Positions 12,256 to 25,332 of a stretch of DNA of 64,000 nt are shown here, piece after piece. Position 1 is the stretch's first letter. Each line of letters starts with the position of its first letter. The position numbers were made by a program, and so were the translations under genes. Origin of the DNA: Scedosporium boydii. Lineage: Eukaryota > Ascomycota > Sordariomycetes > Microascales > Microascaceae. The notes below the pieces were generated by a model. That model did not search any database. It worked only from the letters and a program-made list of their open reading frames with translations, and was not told where the DNA came from. The stretch spans positions 124,001 through 188,000 of the forward strand of contig NJFT01000051.1 in the NCBI GenBank assembly GCA_002221725.1, given 5' to 3'.

Positions 12256-12903
12256 TTTTACTATATATTATGATGACCGGCAAGGACCAAGACAGGGAGA
12301 AACGACTGATTCGCAACCTATATTTCTTATTACTCGACGACCGGCGCGGGACGACATATGCTATCACCAATGGGACGATTTTCCCCGGATATAAGGCGCA
12401 CGGAAGGGGACGGTAGCATTTGTTATATTCCATCAACGACATCAATATGAGCGGGCGATACCACTGGCCGGAGCAAGCGGGATGTGGGGGTTTCTCCTCC
12501 TTCTTCTTTTCATTTTCTTTCTCTCTTTCGGCGTTTCTTTCCGTTCTTTTTCTTCGTTTTCTATTTCTAGACGAGGCTGAGCGGCGGAGTTCAAGGTTTT
12601 GCGAACCGGGTTTCATTTCGCTTTCGTTGATACCACTGATACCATTGATTTCAGTTATTTCTGCTCATTTCCTTTATTTGTTTCTTTTGATCCAATGCAC
12701 CTATTGGGATCGAGCATGGGCTTCGAGTTTAGATGGCGTTCTATAAAGGAGTTTCGGTTTCGTACATTACACAATAATATTATCTTTTTTAAAAAGTGCC
12801 ATCCCGATCTAAAATATGCCGAGTCCCCCCAATGTACTAATGTGCCATAAAGACAGAGAAGAGCGAGGAAGAGAGAGCGCTCTATACCGTGTGCTCCCCT
12901 CGC
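12256..12903. other. Convergent 3' region
   Basis: About 650 bp between the 3' ends of the AlkB-like gene (+) and the aspartic protease gene (-). Long T-rich stretches (12500-12560) and A/T-rich sequence near 12770 fit 3' UTRs and polyadenylation regions. No credible gene is seen. Confidence 0.5.
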
Positions 12904-14789
12904 CTACCTGAAAACCAGAGCGACGGCGCCGACACCGGTAGCGAACAAGATCCAAAGGTTGAGAATGCCCCCGCGACCCCATGCAGCATCCTCTTCGTTC
13001 CCTCCCGCCGAATTGGATGAGCCCGTTGTGAGGGGAACGTATGTCTGCGTTGTAAGCATGCCGGGAGTGCATTCAAGATCGAAGCTTGGGCATGAGGAGA
13101 TGGTAAAGGTGGTGGTGTAAGGCGTTGTAGGGAGGGCCGCGCCACCTTCATCGGCAGCAGTCTGTACGCTCTCTTGGTTAGCAGGGCAAGGAGAAGGAAA
13201 CCTAACGTACAGCTGGGCTCGGTAAAAAGGTATCTTGACGACGAAAAACTTACGGGAGCCTCTGTCGGTTTCGGGTTATCAAGAGAACACTTCCCCTGGC
13301 CGTTCGGTACCGCATCGCGACCCTCGCCAATAACCACGATCTCCGTCCCGCAATTTGCCGCTTGTGCAACGTGAATCTCCTGGTTATCCCAATCGAAAAC
13401 GAAATAGCCTCCGCGCATGACGGAATCGCCCAGGATCTGTTGATGTTCCGTCACGCGCAAGCCGATGTAGCACAGCCTCGGGTTCAGCGGGTGCTGGGTA
13501 TCGAGGATGAAGTCGGACATGGGGACGCGGAGGACGATGGGGGCCTTGCCGCCGTTGCTGGCGGGGTCGCCGAAGCCGAAGTCTACGGTGGAGGCGGTGC
13601 GGCGGAGGGAGCAAGGGGCGAGGAAGAAGCCCTCGTCGTCCATGGTGGCGTCCATGTCGTTGAGGAGGGGCTGGGCGACTTGCGGGTGGAGGCGGGTTAG
13701 GGTCGTGCCGCTGTCGAGGAGGGCGTTGGTGGATGTGTCGGGGATGGAGTGGGTTGTGTTGCCGGTGCGGGTGACGCCTATTGTGGAGAACCAGACGGCG
13801 AGGCTGGAGGTTTTATTAGTAAAGATGAAGGGATAAGGTCATGGACGCGAAGATTCGGCGAGGGCGTGAAGGATGGGGAGTATATTTACCGAGCTTCGCC
13901 TTCTACACCTGGTTGCATGGGGAACTTGACGAGGGGCCCAGCAAACTTCTTTACGTCAAGACCGCCATAGATGATGGCACCCGTCTCGTCGTCAGCGTGC
14001 CTCAGATCCAGCGAAAAGGCCCTCGACTTGATAAAGCCCTGCTCCTTCATCGAGTTGAGCACAAGCGAATACGGCTGGCCCTCCGTGAAGCCCGCATGGA
14101 CGTCGGGTGCGAGGCCAAAGATGCCGGAAATGCCATCGACTGTGCCGTCGACGATAACGCCGAAGATCTGGTCGGTGAGTGTGATTTTGCCGATGGTGAG
14201 GCTGTCGCTGTAGTAGTTTAGCGTGACGGAGGTCTGGGTGCTCACGTCGGTCGAGTCGCCGTAGTGGAGGCTTCCCTTAGCGACGGGGCCCTGGACGGTG
14301 GTGGAGCGCTGCGGGTTGTAGGTGCCGAAGGCGAGGCACATGCTGGTGGTGAATTGGTCGGGGGAGTGGCTGCAAGTGGGCGTGACCCAGAGGTCGCTGG
14401 AGCCTGTGTCTAGGAGGACGGCGATGGATTGTGCGGGCTTGCCGAGAGAGACTTGAGATTTGGGTTAGGTATATGGACTTCTTATCTTGGGATTCATGCT
14501 GCCGGCAAAGGAGGAAGGGCAGCAGCCTGTTTTCTTTTCTTCGCTTCTTCTACGTACTCTCTATTGTGTAGAAAGTGATCTGGTTATCTAGGGCAACCTC
14601 GAACGGATTCCGCGCCTGGATCGAGCTCGAGCTCTTCACCTTCTCCTTCCAATCGATAGGGATGCTAATGAATCCATCCCCCGTAACAGCGCGAGGAAAC
14701 GACGCCGCGTTGGCGATCCCGGCGAGCGAAGAGGCCAGGAGGCCGTGGAGGAGGGCTGTCGTCACCGACGAGAATCGCGATTGCGGCAT
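12904..14789 (-). CDS. Secreted aspartic protease, probable GPI-anchored (yapsin-type)
   Basis: Four exons on the minus strand, 14558-14789, 13890-14451, 13254-13803 and 12904-13161, give 533 aa. A signal peptide (LHGLLASSLAGIANA) is followed by a pepsin-fold protease with both catalytic motifs: LLDTGSSDLW (Asp92) and LLDSGTTL (Asp295). Other A1 features are YGDSTD (flap region) and GIFGLAP. After the protease domain comes a Thr/Ser-rich stretch, then a hydrophobic tail (NLWILFATGVGAVALVF) ending almost at the C-terminus, with a small-residue region before it, as in GPI-anchor signals. Such enzymes act at the cell surface or wall, processing proproteins or wall proteins. GPI anchoring is inferred; it could instead be a C-terminal membrane anchor. 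Confidence 0.9.
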
Positions 14790-16517
14790 CGTGACTTGAG
14801 GTGGTCGTTGTGCATCTGGAGACCCCCCGGACGGGGCTGTGCAACTTTGGGTCGCCTCGAGCGCACTGAGTTGCTTGCAATGGAAACGGATACTCAGGGA
14901 AAGGCTTGAGAAGGAGTTCCCCGTTTCACACCATTTGGGGAAGATTCCTCACGGTCCGGCAATCGGGAAGAGGGGGCGAGAAGGAAAAAGAGGTAAGAGA
15001 GGAAAAAGGTAAGTGAAGGAACCCAAGAAAGAGATCACGACCTCCATAAAAACATATCACTCGCTCTCGCTCTCGCCCCCCATTCCGCTTCGGGAAGCTA
15101 AATTGGTCCGGGCGAGCTAGTCCAGGCGACACAGCTTCTGCGTGGGTTTCCCGAGGTGTCCTGTGCATCAATTTCAGCTCTGGGGTCATGCAGCCTGACC
15201 TTGGTCTGACAGACTGTACACGGACCAAGGAAAAGAAGACCCAATTAAACCTGATATGGGCGGTCTATCGTTGATCCTTTTTACGGGGCGACGGGCTAGC
15301 TTGCGATTAGTCGTACAAGCAGAGGAGGAATCGACGCAGTGGAACCCCCTTCGCATTGCTTCCCTCGGTCGGCGGGTTGGACACACTTGGAGAAAGACCA
15401 CCAGGCTTGCAGGGGGTGCAGTGCGATGCACACAACGAAGTACTTGCGGATGTACTTCAATAGTGGAGAGGCGCAGTTGGTCTCGTATTGGAAGACATCG
15501 CTGCCAATGCTACCCAGCTGGACCAGCCCTGATGGGGCGGAAATGATGGCCTGGTGTGGGCTGGTGTGGGCTGGAATAATACCGCATGGCTGGCACTGGA
15601 CGATCGTGTACTGCGCGCTATGAAGGAGGTTGTTCATCAAATCTATCAAAGCTTCGATCGAGCGGGGCTTTCAGAGTTCCAGCTTCGCTCGTATCGCGGA
15701 GACTGGACCTCGGACTGGACCTTCGGCGGAGGCAGCTAAGTTTGGGGCTATTGGCTTTTTCCCGTCCCAATTCGGGCAATCCAGTCTGCTGGGAACGAAG
15801 ATCAATGTGGGTAAGAATATTAATAGCGTACAACTACTAGGATGGACGGAATTGATTTGAAGGATTGATCCGAGATGGATTTGTTTGTGCGACGAACTCC
15901 TCCGACAAGTACTTCCTGGTGCTTGCTTAACGACCTGGAAATCATGAGGATGAACCGTTTCGGAATGATTAATATCATTTTCTTCAAGTTTATATTATTC
16001 TCCCCCTTCCATTCGTAATTCTGTGCATCGCATCTGATCCACTGGCACTCGTGGCTAAAAATAGGCTGTCACTTGATGGGACGGTTAAAGGTGAGCAGCT
16101 TCGTGAAGCATGAGGCTATTGAAGTTTATTGCGACGCAGCTCAGGATGCGAGGTGTCCAAGTTGAGGGTGATATTGAAAGAAAGATAAAAAGAATAATTC
16201 TCAAGAAACAGCTTTTAGAGCTGAAGGAACCGACTGAACGTCCATAGCCAAGTGCGTTCCCCCTCCTAACACATACTGAACTACCTGGATTGTCTGGCTG
16301 TCTGGCTCCCAAGCTTCCCTTGCGACCGTAGCCATTCCTGTGTGGCACAGGCGGAATGCCAACTGCACTATGCACCAACATCAACACAGTGGGTTGCTGA
16401 TTCGCGATAGCCCCTTGCCAAGGTAAGACGAACTCCAAGTTACAGTCTATTGATGTCTTTTTGATGATGGTACACTCTGTGACGAGCCTGCTATACTCCT
16501 ACAAGTTCCATACAATC
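14790..16517. other. Intergenic region, no recognised gene
   Basis: About 1.7 kb holding the upstream region of the aspartic protease gene (read leftward) and the 3' flank of ATP12. Open frames of 80 to 117 codons at 15296-15649 (-) and 16085-16438 (-) have no recognisable family and no splicing context. A CTGGTGTGGG duplication at 15551-15570 is a minor local tandem repeat. Confidence 0.45.
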
Positions 16518-17775
16518 TCATCCGCTCACTCCCCCCCCCGTCCCAGATACCAAAAGCACCACACCCCCAAGCTGCCTCCTAATATCCTCCTTATCAACAT
16601 CGTGCGTATCCTCCACCTCGCCCCAATTCCCCGTCTGCCAATCCACCTCCAAACTCGCCGCCCTCGCCGCCTGCTCAACCCCGAACCTCTCCACCGCATC
16701 GCCATTCCCTTCCTCCACCACCTCGCCCAGCCCCGCCCCGTGCTCGCTCCACTGCACCACAAGCCTCGCAGCAATCAACAAGCTCTTGGACGACAAAACC
16801 GCCCTCTCCAACCCCGCCAACTCCCACGCCGACAGCCCCGCCACCCACCCCTCCACAACAGCCCTCGCCCCCTCATCCTGACTCCTCGGCACGATCGAAC
16901 TCCCGTCCAGCACAGGAACGATCGTAACGCCCGGCCACACCCTCGAGACGAGGAACCCCACAATATCCTCCGCCGCGTGGCGCTGCAGCTCGCGCAACGT
17001 CCTACCCTGCGCATCCTGCTGCGTCTCGTCTCCCTCGGGCGCCCAGCAGAGCACCGAGTCCGTATCGAGGTAGCGCATCACCATCTTGGCGATCTGCGAG
17101 CGGCTCGCGCTCGTTGAATTGCCGGCGTTTTGGTCTTCGAGAGAGAGGTCGAGGGCGCGGCAGATGAGGCCCGTTAGGGGGATGAGGTGTTGGCGCGTCG
17201 CGTCTTGGACGGAGGAGAGGAGGTCCCATTCTAGGGCGAGAGCGGTGGCGAGGTGGGGCTTTGTGAGCGGGATTTGGATGATTTGCTTGGTTGTTGGGTG
17301 GCGGAGGGGTCGTTGGTCGAGGAAGACTTGGAGAGCTCCTGGTGAAATATGTTAGTATATGTATCCAGCTCAGAGCCTAAGAACGGCTGGGGGAAAGTAC
17401 ACGAGCAAGTAATGAAAAAGAAGGAGAGGGAGGGAGAAGAAAAGACACACCGTTAACCTCCCGAACAGTAACCTCGTCCCAAAACCTCTTACTCAACCCC
17501 TTCCCCTTCCCTGTCTTAGCCTCCTTCGCCAACTTCAACATCTCCGCCTGCCTCTTCCTCTTCCGAACCCGAGCGTACGCCTCCTCCGCCTGGCTTACCG
17601 GAGCCTGTGGTGGGGGGCCCGTCCCAACGATCGGCGCGACATCGGCTGCACGGTTGCCGGCGGCGTGGAAGGGTCGAGAGAGAGTGAACGCCGTCGTCGG
17701 GATCGGGATGGCGGAGAGCCGTGTGGGGAGGACGCGCGAGGGGAGGCGGCTCCCAAGGCGGGTGAGGGACTGCAT
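16518..17775 (-). CDS. ATP12: ATP12-like F1-ATPase assembly chaperone, mitochondrial
   Basis: Two exons, 17451-17775 and 16518-17338 (minus strand; intron GTGTGT...CAG), give 381 aa. ATP12 binds free F1 alpha subunit in the mitochondrial matrix so that the alpha3beta3 hexamer can form. The N-terminus is Arg/Ser-rich without acidic residues (LGSRLPSRVLPTRLSAIP), a good matrix-targeting presequence. Family features are KRFWDEVTVREVNG followed by ALQVFLDQRPLRHPTTK, then LALEWDLL, LIPLTGLICRALDL and MRYLDTDSVLCWAPEGDE. The Glu-rich C-terminal part retains the WELAGLERAVLSSKS helix typical of the family. The coding sequence is very GC-rich compared with neighbours. Identification is strong. Confidence 0.92.
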
Positions 17776-18800
17776 TTTTCCCCGCCTGTTTCTGAGAAAG
17801 AGTCGGCCTAGGTTATCTCTATCTCTCTCGAATTGGGCGCCGGGTGTTGGTGGATTCTAGCCCGTCGAGATATGAAGAGGAAGAGGGTTGTGAAGTTGCG
17901 ACTCGGAGCCGGGCAAAAAATCCCTTTGGAAGAGAGCTTCGGGTGGATCTCATTACAGCATCTGATTGGCCTGTCTCAAAGCTACATTGAATACTACAAT
18001 TGTGCACATCAAGTACCTTTGTACCTCTGTACAATTGGATCGACATCGATTTCAAAAATGGCTTCATCAAGTTCACCAAGACCATGGACAGAGAAATATG
18101 TTTATCCAGTTCATATCCATCCAGAGGACTCGAAAACTTCGCATTGATACAGCAGTTCGCTCTTTGGTCGGTCCTACTGCCACCACTACCCTACAAATGG
18201 AAGAAGCAAAAATAACATGAACCATCCAACCCCGAAACCTCGCTAAACCATGCTTGTTGTGTATGTATTATCCCTGTCCCCGTCCTCTCCTCGACGTCGT
18301 CGAGGGAGGGCGGGGCGCCGCAAAGCAGATGCATGAATAAAAAAGAAGAAAACCAAAATAATGGTACAGTAGCGCGGGCTCTCACGGCGACATGATGACC
18401 AGGCTAGAAAAATGACAAAAGGTAGACGCGTGAGCGTAGAAGAGTGTGAAACGCTGGCTGTACCGAATCCCATTCGTGGGATTATGAAGAAACAGAGGGG
18501 GAGAAGAACAAAAAAAAAAAAAAAAAAAAAAAGAGTACCGACATGCCTTGGGGAGAGTCTTGTTATTTTTGTAGCTTACTCCATCTCCCGACGCCCTGAA
18601 ACAGAAAAAGAGAACAAAACGACGTATGAAAACCAAAAACACAAAAGCAAATGTTGCAAAAATCAACAAAGAGGAAAATGGTGATGAATGGGACAAAGGC
18701 GCCTCCTGAATCCAACTCCGAAGATCAGAAAAGTCTCCGCGGGGCCCTAGGCTGTTGAGAGCTTCGGGTGTAAAATCTACCGGGCAACGCCCATCGGTAT
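17776..18800. other. Intergenic region with A-rich tract
   Basis: About 1 kb between ATP12 (-) and the 3' end of EFR3 (-). It contains the ATP12 promoter side, an A23 homopolymer at 18510-18532 and purine-rich sequence that is probably EFR3 3' UTR. No supported gene. Confidence 0.45.
18510..18532 (+). repeat. Poly(A) homopolymer tract
   Basis: An uninterrupted run of about 23 A residues on the plus strand, downstream of EFR3. It is probably a simple homopolymer; no element is attached to it. Confidence 0.85.
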
Positions 18801-21800
18801 CTAATATGGCGGCCGGGTGAGATTGCCCAGGCCCTCCTCACCGGACCGGCTGTCAATGCCCCTCAACAACTCATCCAGGTCAACACCCGACCTCGGGCTC
18901 TCACCCATCGAGCCCACTCTGAAGCTGTCACCACCACGGCTGCTGATATTTCGCTCACCCCCTCGGCTGGGAAGTCTGCGATCCGTGCTTCTGCTCGTAC
19001 GGGGCCTGTCGCCGCTACGGCTGCTCAGCATGCGCACAGGCGACCTGGCTCCATCCTGAGGCTGTGCCAGCTGTCCGGGCGCCAGGTTAATGTCCCCGCT
19101 TTTGGATGTAACAAGCGTTGCGAGCGTCGGCAGAGGTGGCACCGGTGGCACGTTTTCAGGCTCAGGCGGCGTGGCCTCTGCCTCCTGAACGTGATCCATA
19201 ACCGGTCCGGCCTCGTGGGTTGGGTTGGATGTAAGAGGCCCAGTGCTTCTGCCCTTGGATGGCTTCCTCTGGAGGCCCGAGTTGACCTGGGCGGGCTCGA
19301 CAGGCGCGGACTGCCCATCTGGACTAGCGCTCAGTTCGGACGCAGTGTAATCATAGCTGACCATACTATCGAGGCTGTCTGTATCTGCGTCCATAGCGCC
19401 CGCGGTTCCAGGCATGGGATATTGAATCTGACCCGTTAGAACTTGCTTCAACTGGTCGATAGAAGCAATATAGCCTCGGCTTGAGGCTGACGGTGAAGGC
19501 GAGATTCCGTTACGACTGCTTCCCTTTTTGCTGACATGAAGAGGTGCCAGGCCTCCACCGTTGGCACCGCCGGTTTGAGCAGAAGTTGGCCGAAGGTTAT
19601 GTTGGCTTCCATACGGCGAAGCAGGGTAGCCGTTCACTCCATTGCCGTTGATACCAAGTCGGTTTCTGCTCGTCCCGGTAGTTCCTGCCCTGGATCCGTT
19701 CAATGACTCCGACCTACTCCCCGGTTGAAGGGCAAGGATAGCCTGTTCTCTCGTCCACTCTACAAGCATGGTCTCGCGATAGTTTATGGGAAGGTCACAA
19801 TCCGTAGTCGTCACCGCAATCGTGCCTGAGGTCATCGATGAGGCCATAACGGGCTGAGAAAAGGTCCTTCCGGGAGAAGCAGCAGGACTCGCTGCTGGTG
19901 ATACTGCGATTTCCTGGTAGCCCACGGCAATGCAGTCGACCAGCGAGAGTCGGTCGTCGAAAGGGAGAAGCGACTCGGATTCAATTTCGTTGAATGGTAG
20001 CTTTGGCTCTGGCTTGGGAACTCCCGGAGTGCCTACCAGGTCGACTGGAGGGGGAGGGATCGTAATGCCCTCCACCCAGAAATGTTTGCTACGACGGCGG
20101 ATAATCTCGTTCATGATGGCACGCCCAACGACGGAGGCTTCGAAATCGAAACATTCGGTAAGGATCCAGAAATATCCGTGTACAAGACTTCCAATCCGCA
20201 CTTTGTGCAGTGGTGTCTCCGCCTCCTGGATGTCTTCCTGTAGTCTGTAGATCATCGGGAGGCCGTAGCGTACGGCGTTGACGCCGAGGCTGAACACTAG
20301 CTTCAGAAGCAGGACATGTAGCAGGACGTAATCGGCGTCGTAATCGAGCTGCTGTAAGGCGTTGTCGTATACTGCAATGTGCAGGAGCTGCAGAAACCTG
20401 CTGCCCGATGCCCTGATGTTTTTGTCGTGGTTGGAGGCTGAAGACGCGGCCCGACGAGCAATAGAGCTGCCATTGGCGTCCCGGTTGGCCCTGGCAGATC
20501 GCTGATGACGGCCATCATCGTACACTTTCATGTCGGCCTTCGTAGTTTCGCGGTCGAGCCAGGTGTAGAATGCGTCGACGTAGGCCTTTCGTACTTCACC
20601 ATCAGGATCTCTCAGCAACCAGTGAGTTCCCTCCCACACCTGAATAGGTACACGGTTCCTCGTGAGCGAGCGATCCCGTTTCGATTTGGAGGGAGGGTTC
20701 GCAACGAGGAGAATAGACTTGACCGCCCTTAATGCAGCAATCTTGGCCGTCCCAAACGAAAAGTATGCCTCCGCGTGCGAGATTCGGTCAACGAGATCGG
20801 TGGCTTCGTCCTCTTGGTCGGCGCGGGGCGAAGAGCTGGTGCTCCCGGATCGGCTAGGCTTGAGTCGCTGGAGAATAGTCGAGACCATGTCAGAAATCTG
20901 GTCTGCGTAATAGACGTGAGTAGCGAGGTCGCCCATGCAGTGCTCGATGCTGGCCAAGAGGTCGCCCCTTTGGGCTTCGATTAAGCGAATTTGTTCAGCG
21001 GGTGATTGCGACCGCTCTCCGCCTTCTCCATCGTCGTCGTTATCGATCGTCAAGGGCGGCAGTAGGAGAAGCTTCTTCATCTGCTGAATCAGCTGAAGGA
21101 GGACGTCCATGACGCTCAACCCAATAAGGTTAACATCGGATCGCAGCAGCGATCCCACCATGGCAGTCAGGGCTAGGTGCACGGGCAGGTTCTCGTCCCG
21201 GACAAGAGTTCGGACAAGGGTGTCCATGGCCGTGATCAAGATCATGTAGCGATCTTGGACCGGCGCCCACCTAGCCACCTGATTGTAGATGGTGATTGCC
21301 CAGCCACAGTCTTTGTGTGTCCTTGGATCCTTGCGCAGGAGACGCTCGCCGTGGCCGAGTTTCTCTTCGATGAAAGCCAGGAGGGCTTGGGTGGCACTTT
21401 GGACCTGGGGTCGATTTGGCACGATAAAAATCATCTTGAGACAATGCATCGCCAACACAGAAATATCCTCTTCCGCAAGCTTATCGACGTCGAAGGCGGT
21501 TCCGGACAAGGCGATAGGATTCGGTTCGCCGGTCGTGTCGGCGGTCCGAACAGTTGCGACGCTCATTCGGCGGCGGGTGAGCTTCTCGGAATCGACGCGT
21601 TCTTCTGCTTCCACGCGTTGATGCAGGGTCTCAAGGAAGTCTTCGTTGTCGTTCCAAAGATTCTCCAAAACAATCGGTACAATAACGTTCAGTTGGCGAC
21701 CGACAAGGGAAGAAAGAGCGTCCGAAGATGCGATGCTCTTAATCGCTTCAAGCCCTGCATTCCGCCATCGCATCATCATGGGCTTACTCGACGGGCCTTT

Positions 21801-22461
21801 GGTGGGCACGAAGTTGGGCGAAGCGAGGCTGGCATAGCCCCGAACAACAGACTCGTATTGCCTGATATAATCTTGATCGGCGAAGAGGGATGACGCGTCG
21901 TGGTTTTCGCAAAATGCGTCAAAGGTCGGGATGGAGGATTCGATCATGGTGATGTCGTGGGATTCCAGGACCAGGGTGAGGACACGAAGCACGCATGGTG
22001 CAATCAGTGGTAGGTCCTTGGGCGACTTTTCGATGAGAGCGGCGAGAATCTGTAGGGTGACCTGAACATTTCTACATTGCCACACACGCCACGTTAGTAT
22101 TATCACTCAGTAACAAGAAACCAAAAAAAGGGAACAAGACAACAGAGAAGAAAGGGCAACAAGAATGGCGTCGAATAGAGATATCGAAGGAAGAAACGGA
22201 GACAACGGCGACTCTGGGTGGTTATTGTCGTGGATGTGGAACGTACCCGATTCGAACTCTCCAGACATCACTGGCCGTCTTCTTTTCCAGGAACGAGCCA
22301 ATCTTTTGGATCTTGGACCGTCGCGAAGTGGCGTAGAATAAAAGATAGCTGAGCTCGCTGGAATTGGGCTTGACGTCGACGGCACCCCTTCTCGTACGTG
22401 GATAACATTTCAAAACAAGGACCTGGTGCTTCGGACGGCACCTGTCCTGGATGGAATGCAT
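18801..22461 (-). CDS. EFR3: EFR3-like plasma-membrane scaffold of the PI4-kinase complex
   Basis: Two exons, 22247-22461 and 18801-22071 (minus strand; intron GTACGT...TAG), give 1161 aa. EFR3 anchors the Stt4/PI4KIII-alpha complex (with Ypp1/TTC7) at the plasma membrane, where PI4P is made. The N-terminus, MHSIQDRCRPKHQVLVLKCY, and the following NSSELSYLLFYATSRRSK are the conserved Efr3 start, rich in Cys and basic residues suited to acylation and lipid binding. NVQVTLQILAALIEKSPKDL then begins the ARM/HEAT-like alpha-solenoid. The last 350 residues are Ser/Gly/Pro-rich and probably disordered, ending in SRSGD/SRGGE-like repeats. An in-frame ATG lies further upstream (22575), but 22461 matches the family start. 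Identification is strong. Confidence 0.9.
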
Positions 22462-25332
22462 CGCGCCGGACGAGCCGGAAGCTACCAGGTTGCAGTGGAC
22501 AGATACCGGCTGAGAGGAGACACTGCGGTTGGATGGAAGACGAGGTCGGGGTTTCGGTACGATGGCATTACTCAAGGGAAGGGAGAATTGGAGGAGCAGA
22601 GGACATGGAAGCTCGGATGCCGAAGAGGAAAGAAAGGGAAGATGGATCAGCGATGGAGAGATTTGAGATTATTAGCGGGAGGGAGAAAAAGGGAGAGGTG
22701 GAATCAAAAGCAAATGGGCAGACAAGGATTCAAAGATACAAGGATACAAGGATCAAGTCAATTGATGGAGCGACGGTACAAGTACAAAGAAGGTGGCGTT
22801 TTCATTGTCGGTGACCTGAGTAAATGGACTTGTTCCAGGTACCTTTGTCCTTTGTCCATCCACCATGCCCAGCACGCCTTCTAAGGATTGTACCAAGTAA
22901 GACACCAGTGACGCTGCGCAAAAGGCCCGCCTCCCCGACTGTTTTCTACATGTTTTCTACTCAGACAGGCAGTTGTCAACAATGTAGTTTCAATACTTTG
23001 CAAAGGGTGACGAAAACTCGAGCATCAAGTACTTGTACATCAATTCTTAAAGGCTAATATTTCCGCTCCGCAGCTTCACAGCTTCTCAACTGCCCTCTCG
23101 GGTCTCGAGCCGTAAGCTGGTCCGTCGACATCCGCATCGATATCAGCGTCGAAGACTCCGACCGCCTCTTCGGATCGCAGTAACTCCTCCGTGTTGGACC
23201 ATTATCTAGGATTTAACGTTCAAGGGAAGTGCCATCCCTGCGCCGATGGCCTGTCCATCCCGAGTATCTCCAGTAGCCTAATACGGAGCTTTCGTGGCCT
23301 TGCATCCTGGTGCTACGTTAAGACATTTACCGCCTCGAGCACGAAACCAACACCATGGGAGCAAGCATCGAGTTCCCCATCCATCTGAAGACATCTAGGA
23401 AGGAGACTTACACGAGGAATGGGCGACGTGTAACGATACATTAAAAATCCCCCAAGCTCTCCAGATCAGTGACGAACAACCTGTGATTGTCTTGGCAAGT
23501 GGGTTTCAGTACCTCGTTCTTCATTACTTCGTCCTTCATGCAATCGATAGTCTAGCGGTCTACGAAGTACTTACACGTGGGACTATTCAATGTATCTAAG
23601 AGGGGAGGGAAAAGCGCCAGCACTGCGATTAAGATGGACTAAGATTTCCGTTGTGATGGATGATTCAGTGTCCGCTGCCTACGAAGTACATCGATTTTGC
23701 TTCCTCAATTTGACATCTCCCGTTGACTCCGGACCCCGAAATGCCGTCGAGCCCGTCCTCAAACAAGCGTAATCAACGACGGACAGTTCGCGCCGACTCT
23801 TGCGCCTCACCCACTCAGCGAATGTTGTAGTATCCACTGGACATCGATATCAATATTTGACTTCTACAGTGAAGCGCGGACCCCTCGCTGGGAAGTACAT
23901 AATTCCTCGTCACCATTGTGGAGTTTTTATCTTTCAGGATTCCCAAACTGGTGGGATTCGTGAAGCAACCTGAAATCGTAGGTTACTCGCATACTCGGCC
24001 ACGTCATTCCACGTATAACATCAACGGACGACATGCGCCACCGTCAACAACAAAGGTCCGCCTGTTGAGCTGGCGGGAACAATCCAAGCTCGTTGTGATG
24101 CCCTAATCCTCACGGATCCACTCGTTAAAAAGAAGCTTCAAGAAACCCAGACACCCGACCTTCAACGACGGGCTACTGGTGATGATCTGGCTTGTTGCCC
24201 GATTGAGCCTTTAAGTTTCGGCTGAAGGACATTTCCGCCCCCTCCTACAGCACCAGGTACCGAATTCCGCCGGCGTTTGTACCAGGTAAGCTCTGATAGG
24301 CTCTGACTTGCTAACAAATCGTCTTGATGCACGCCATTAAGGGATCTTTTTGGGGTCTGGTTCGCACGACTCTAGTGTATTGCGACGTTAAACCCTCGGA
24401 ACCGGGTTGGAACGCACAGGCTGCAAGCACCAAAGGCACGCAAGACAAAAGCGCGCCCACTTCGTCGATCAACGTTTCCGATCTGGGAAGAGAGGAATGT
24501 CGATGCGTTCAACCAAATTTACCTTTGCGGGGGAAACGAACAAAGGAGCGGCGGGGGCAACAGCACGAAACGTTGGACGATTCATCTTCTTTCAGGCTAC
24601 ACTGTTGTTTGCATCCAACTTAGCTGGCAGCACGATCACATCTACCGCGAGGGCACATGTAATATCCATTTGATGTTTGCATGTGGTCAGAAATAGTCAT
24701 GTCGATTCTTGGAAAGGGAACTTAAGTTTAACAAAGAAAGAGAACAAATAATATTTAGTCGCGACACATGGGGAAACGCTTTGCCGCCAGTGGAAGCGGT
24801 CCTTGAGCTTAAAGCTTAAGTTGAGAGTTCGAACACTTACATCAACAGCGCGGATGGCTTCCACGTGCGATAGTTCTGAGGTTCTGGCATTCTCATAATT
24901 TCGGGATGGATGCAACCACTTCCTTCATTAGTTCTTCAACTAAGTCACCGGGCCTTCTCGACTGCATCTGCACATTGTAGACTCCGGCAATTGCCAGCCA
25001 ACAAATGGCTCATGTCGCTAATTTCAGACAACTTCGTCGCAATGTCTCACAAATCCAACAAGACAATGACAGCCTAGACTTGGGTGAAGATCAGAGCCAC
25101 AGTTACGCACTTTCATGGGCTACCTGTAGGTCCTTGAAAATATGATGGGAATCACGTCCTCGTCTTCCTCAAGAGACTACAATTACTCCCCCCGAATATC
25201 CGATCTATCGACTCATTTTTTTGGCCCTCCTCTCCTAAACTTTTTTTCCTTTTTTTCCCCTTCTATGAAGGATAAATCAACAAGTTGCTGGAAATGTGTC
25301 CAGACTTCATTTAATTGTGGTTGGCTTTAGCA
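22462..25332. other. Gene-poor region, 2.9 kb
   Basis: Between the EFR3 start and the 3' end of the acyl-protein thioesterase gene I find no protein of recognisable family; open frames are short. The region carries several copies of the word TACGAAGTAC or its close variants (23561-23570, 23680-23689, AAGTACTTGTAC near 23029), which recur elsewhere in intergenic DNA of this window. The first several hundred bases (22470-22800) are purine-rich and are probably the EFR3 promoter. Confidence 0.45.

Noticed and set aside
18817..21893. Several plus-strand frames of 80 to 238 codons opposite EFR3
   Set aside because: Antisense shadows of a long, GC-biased coding exon.
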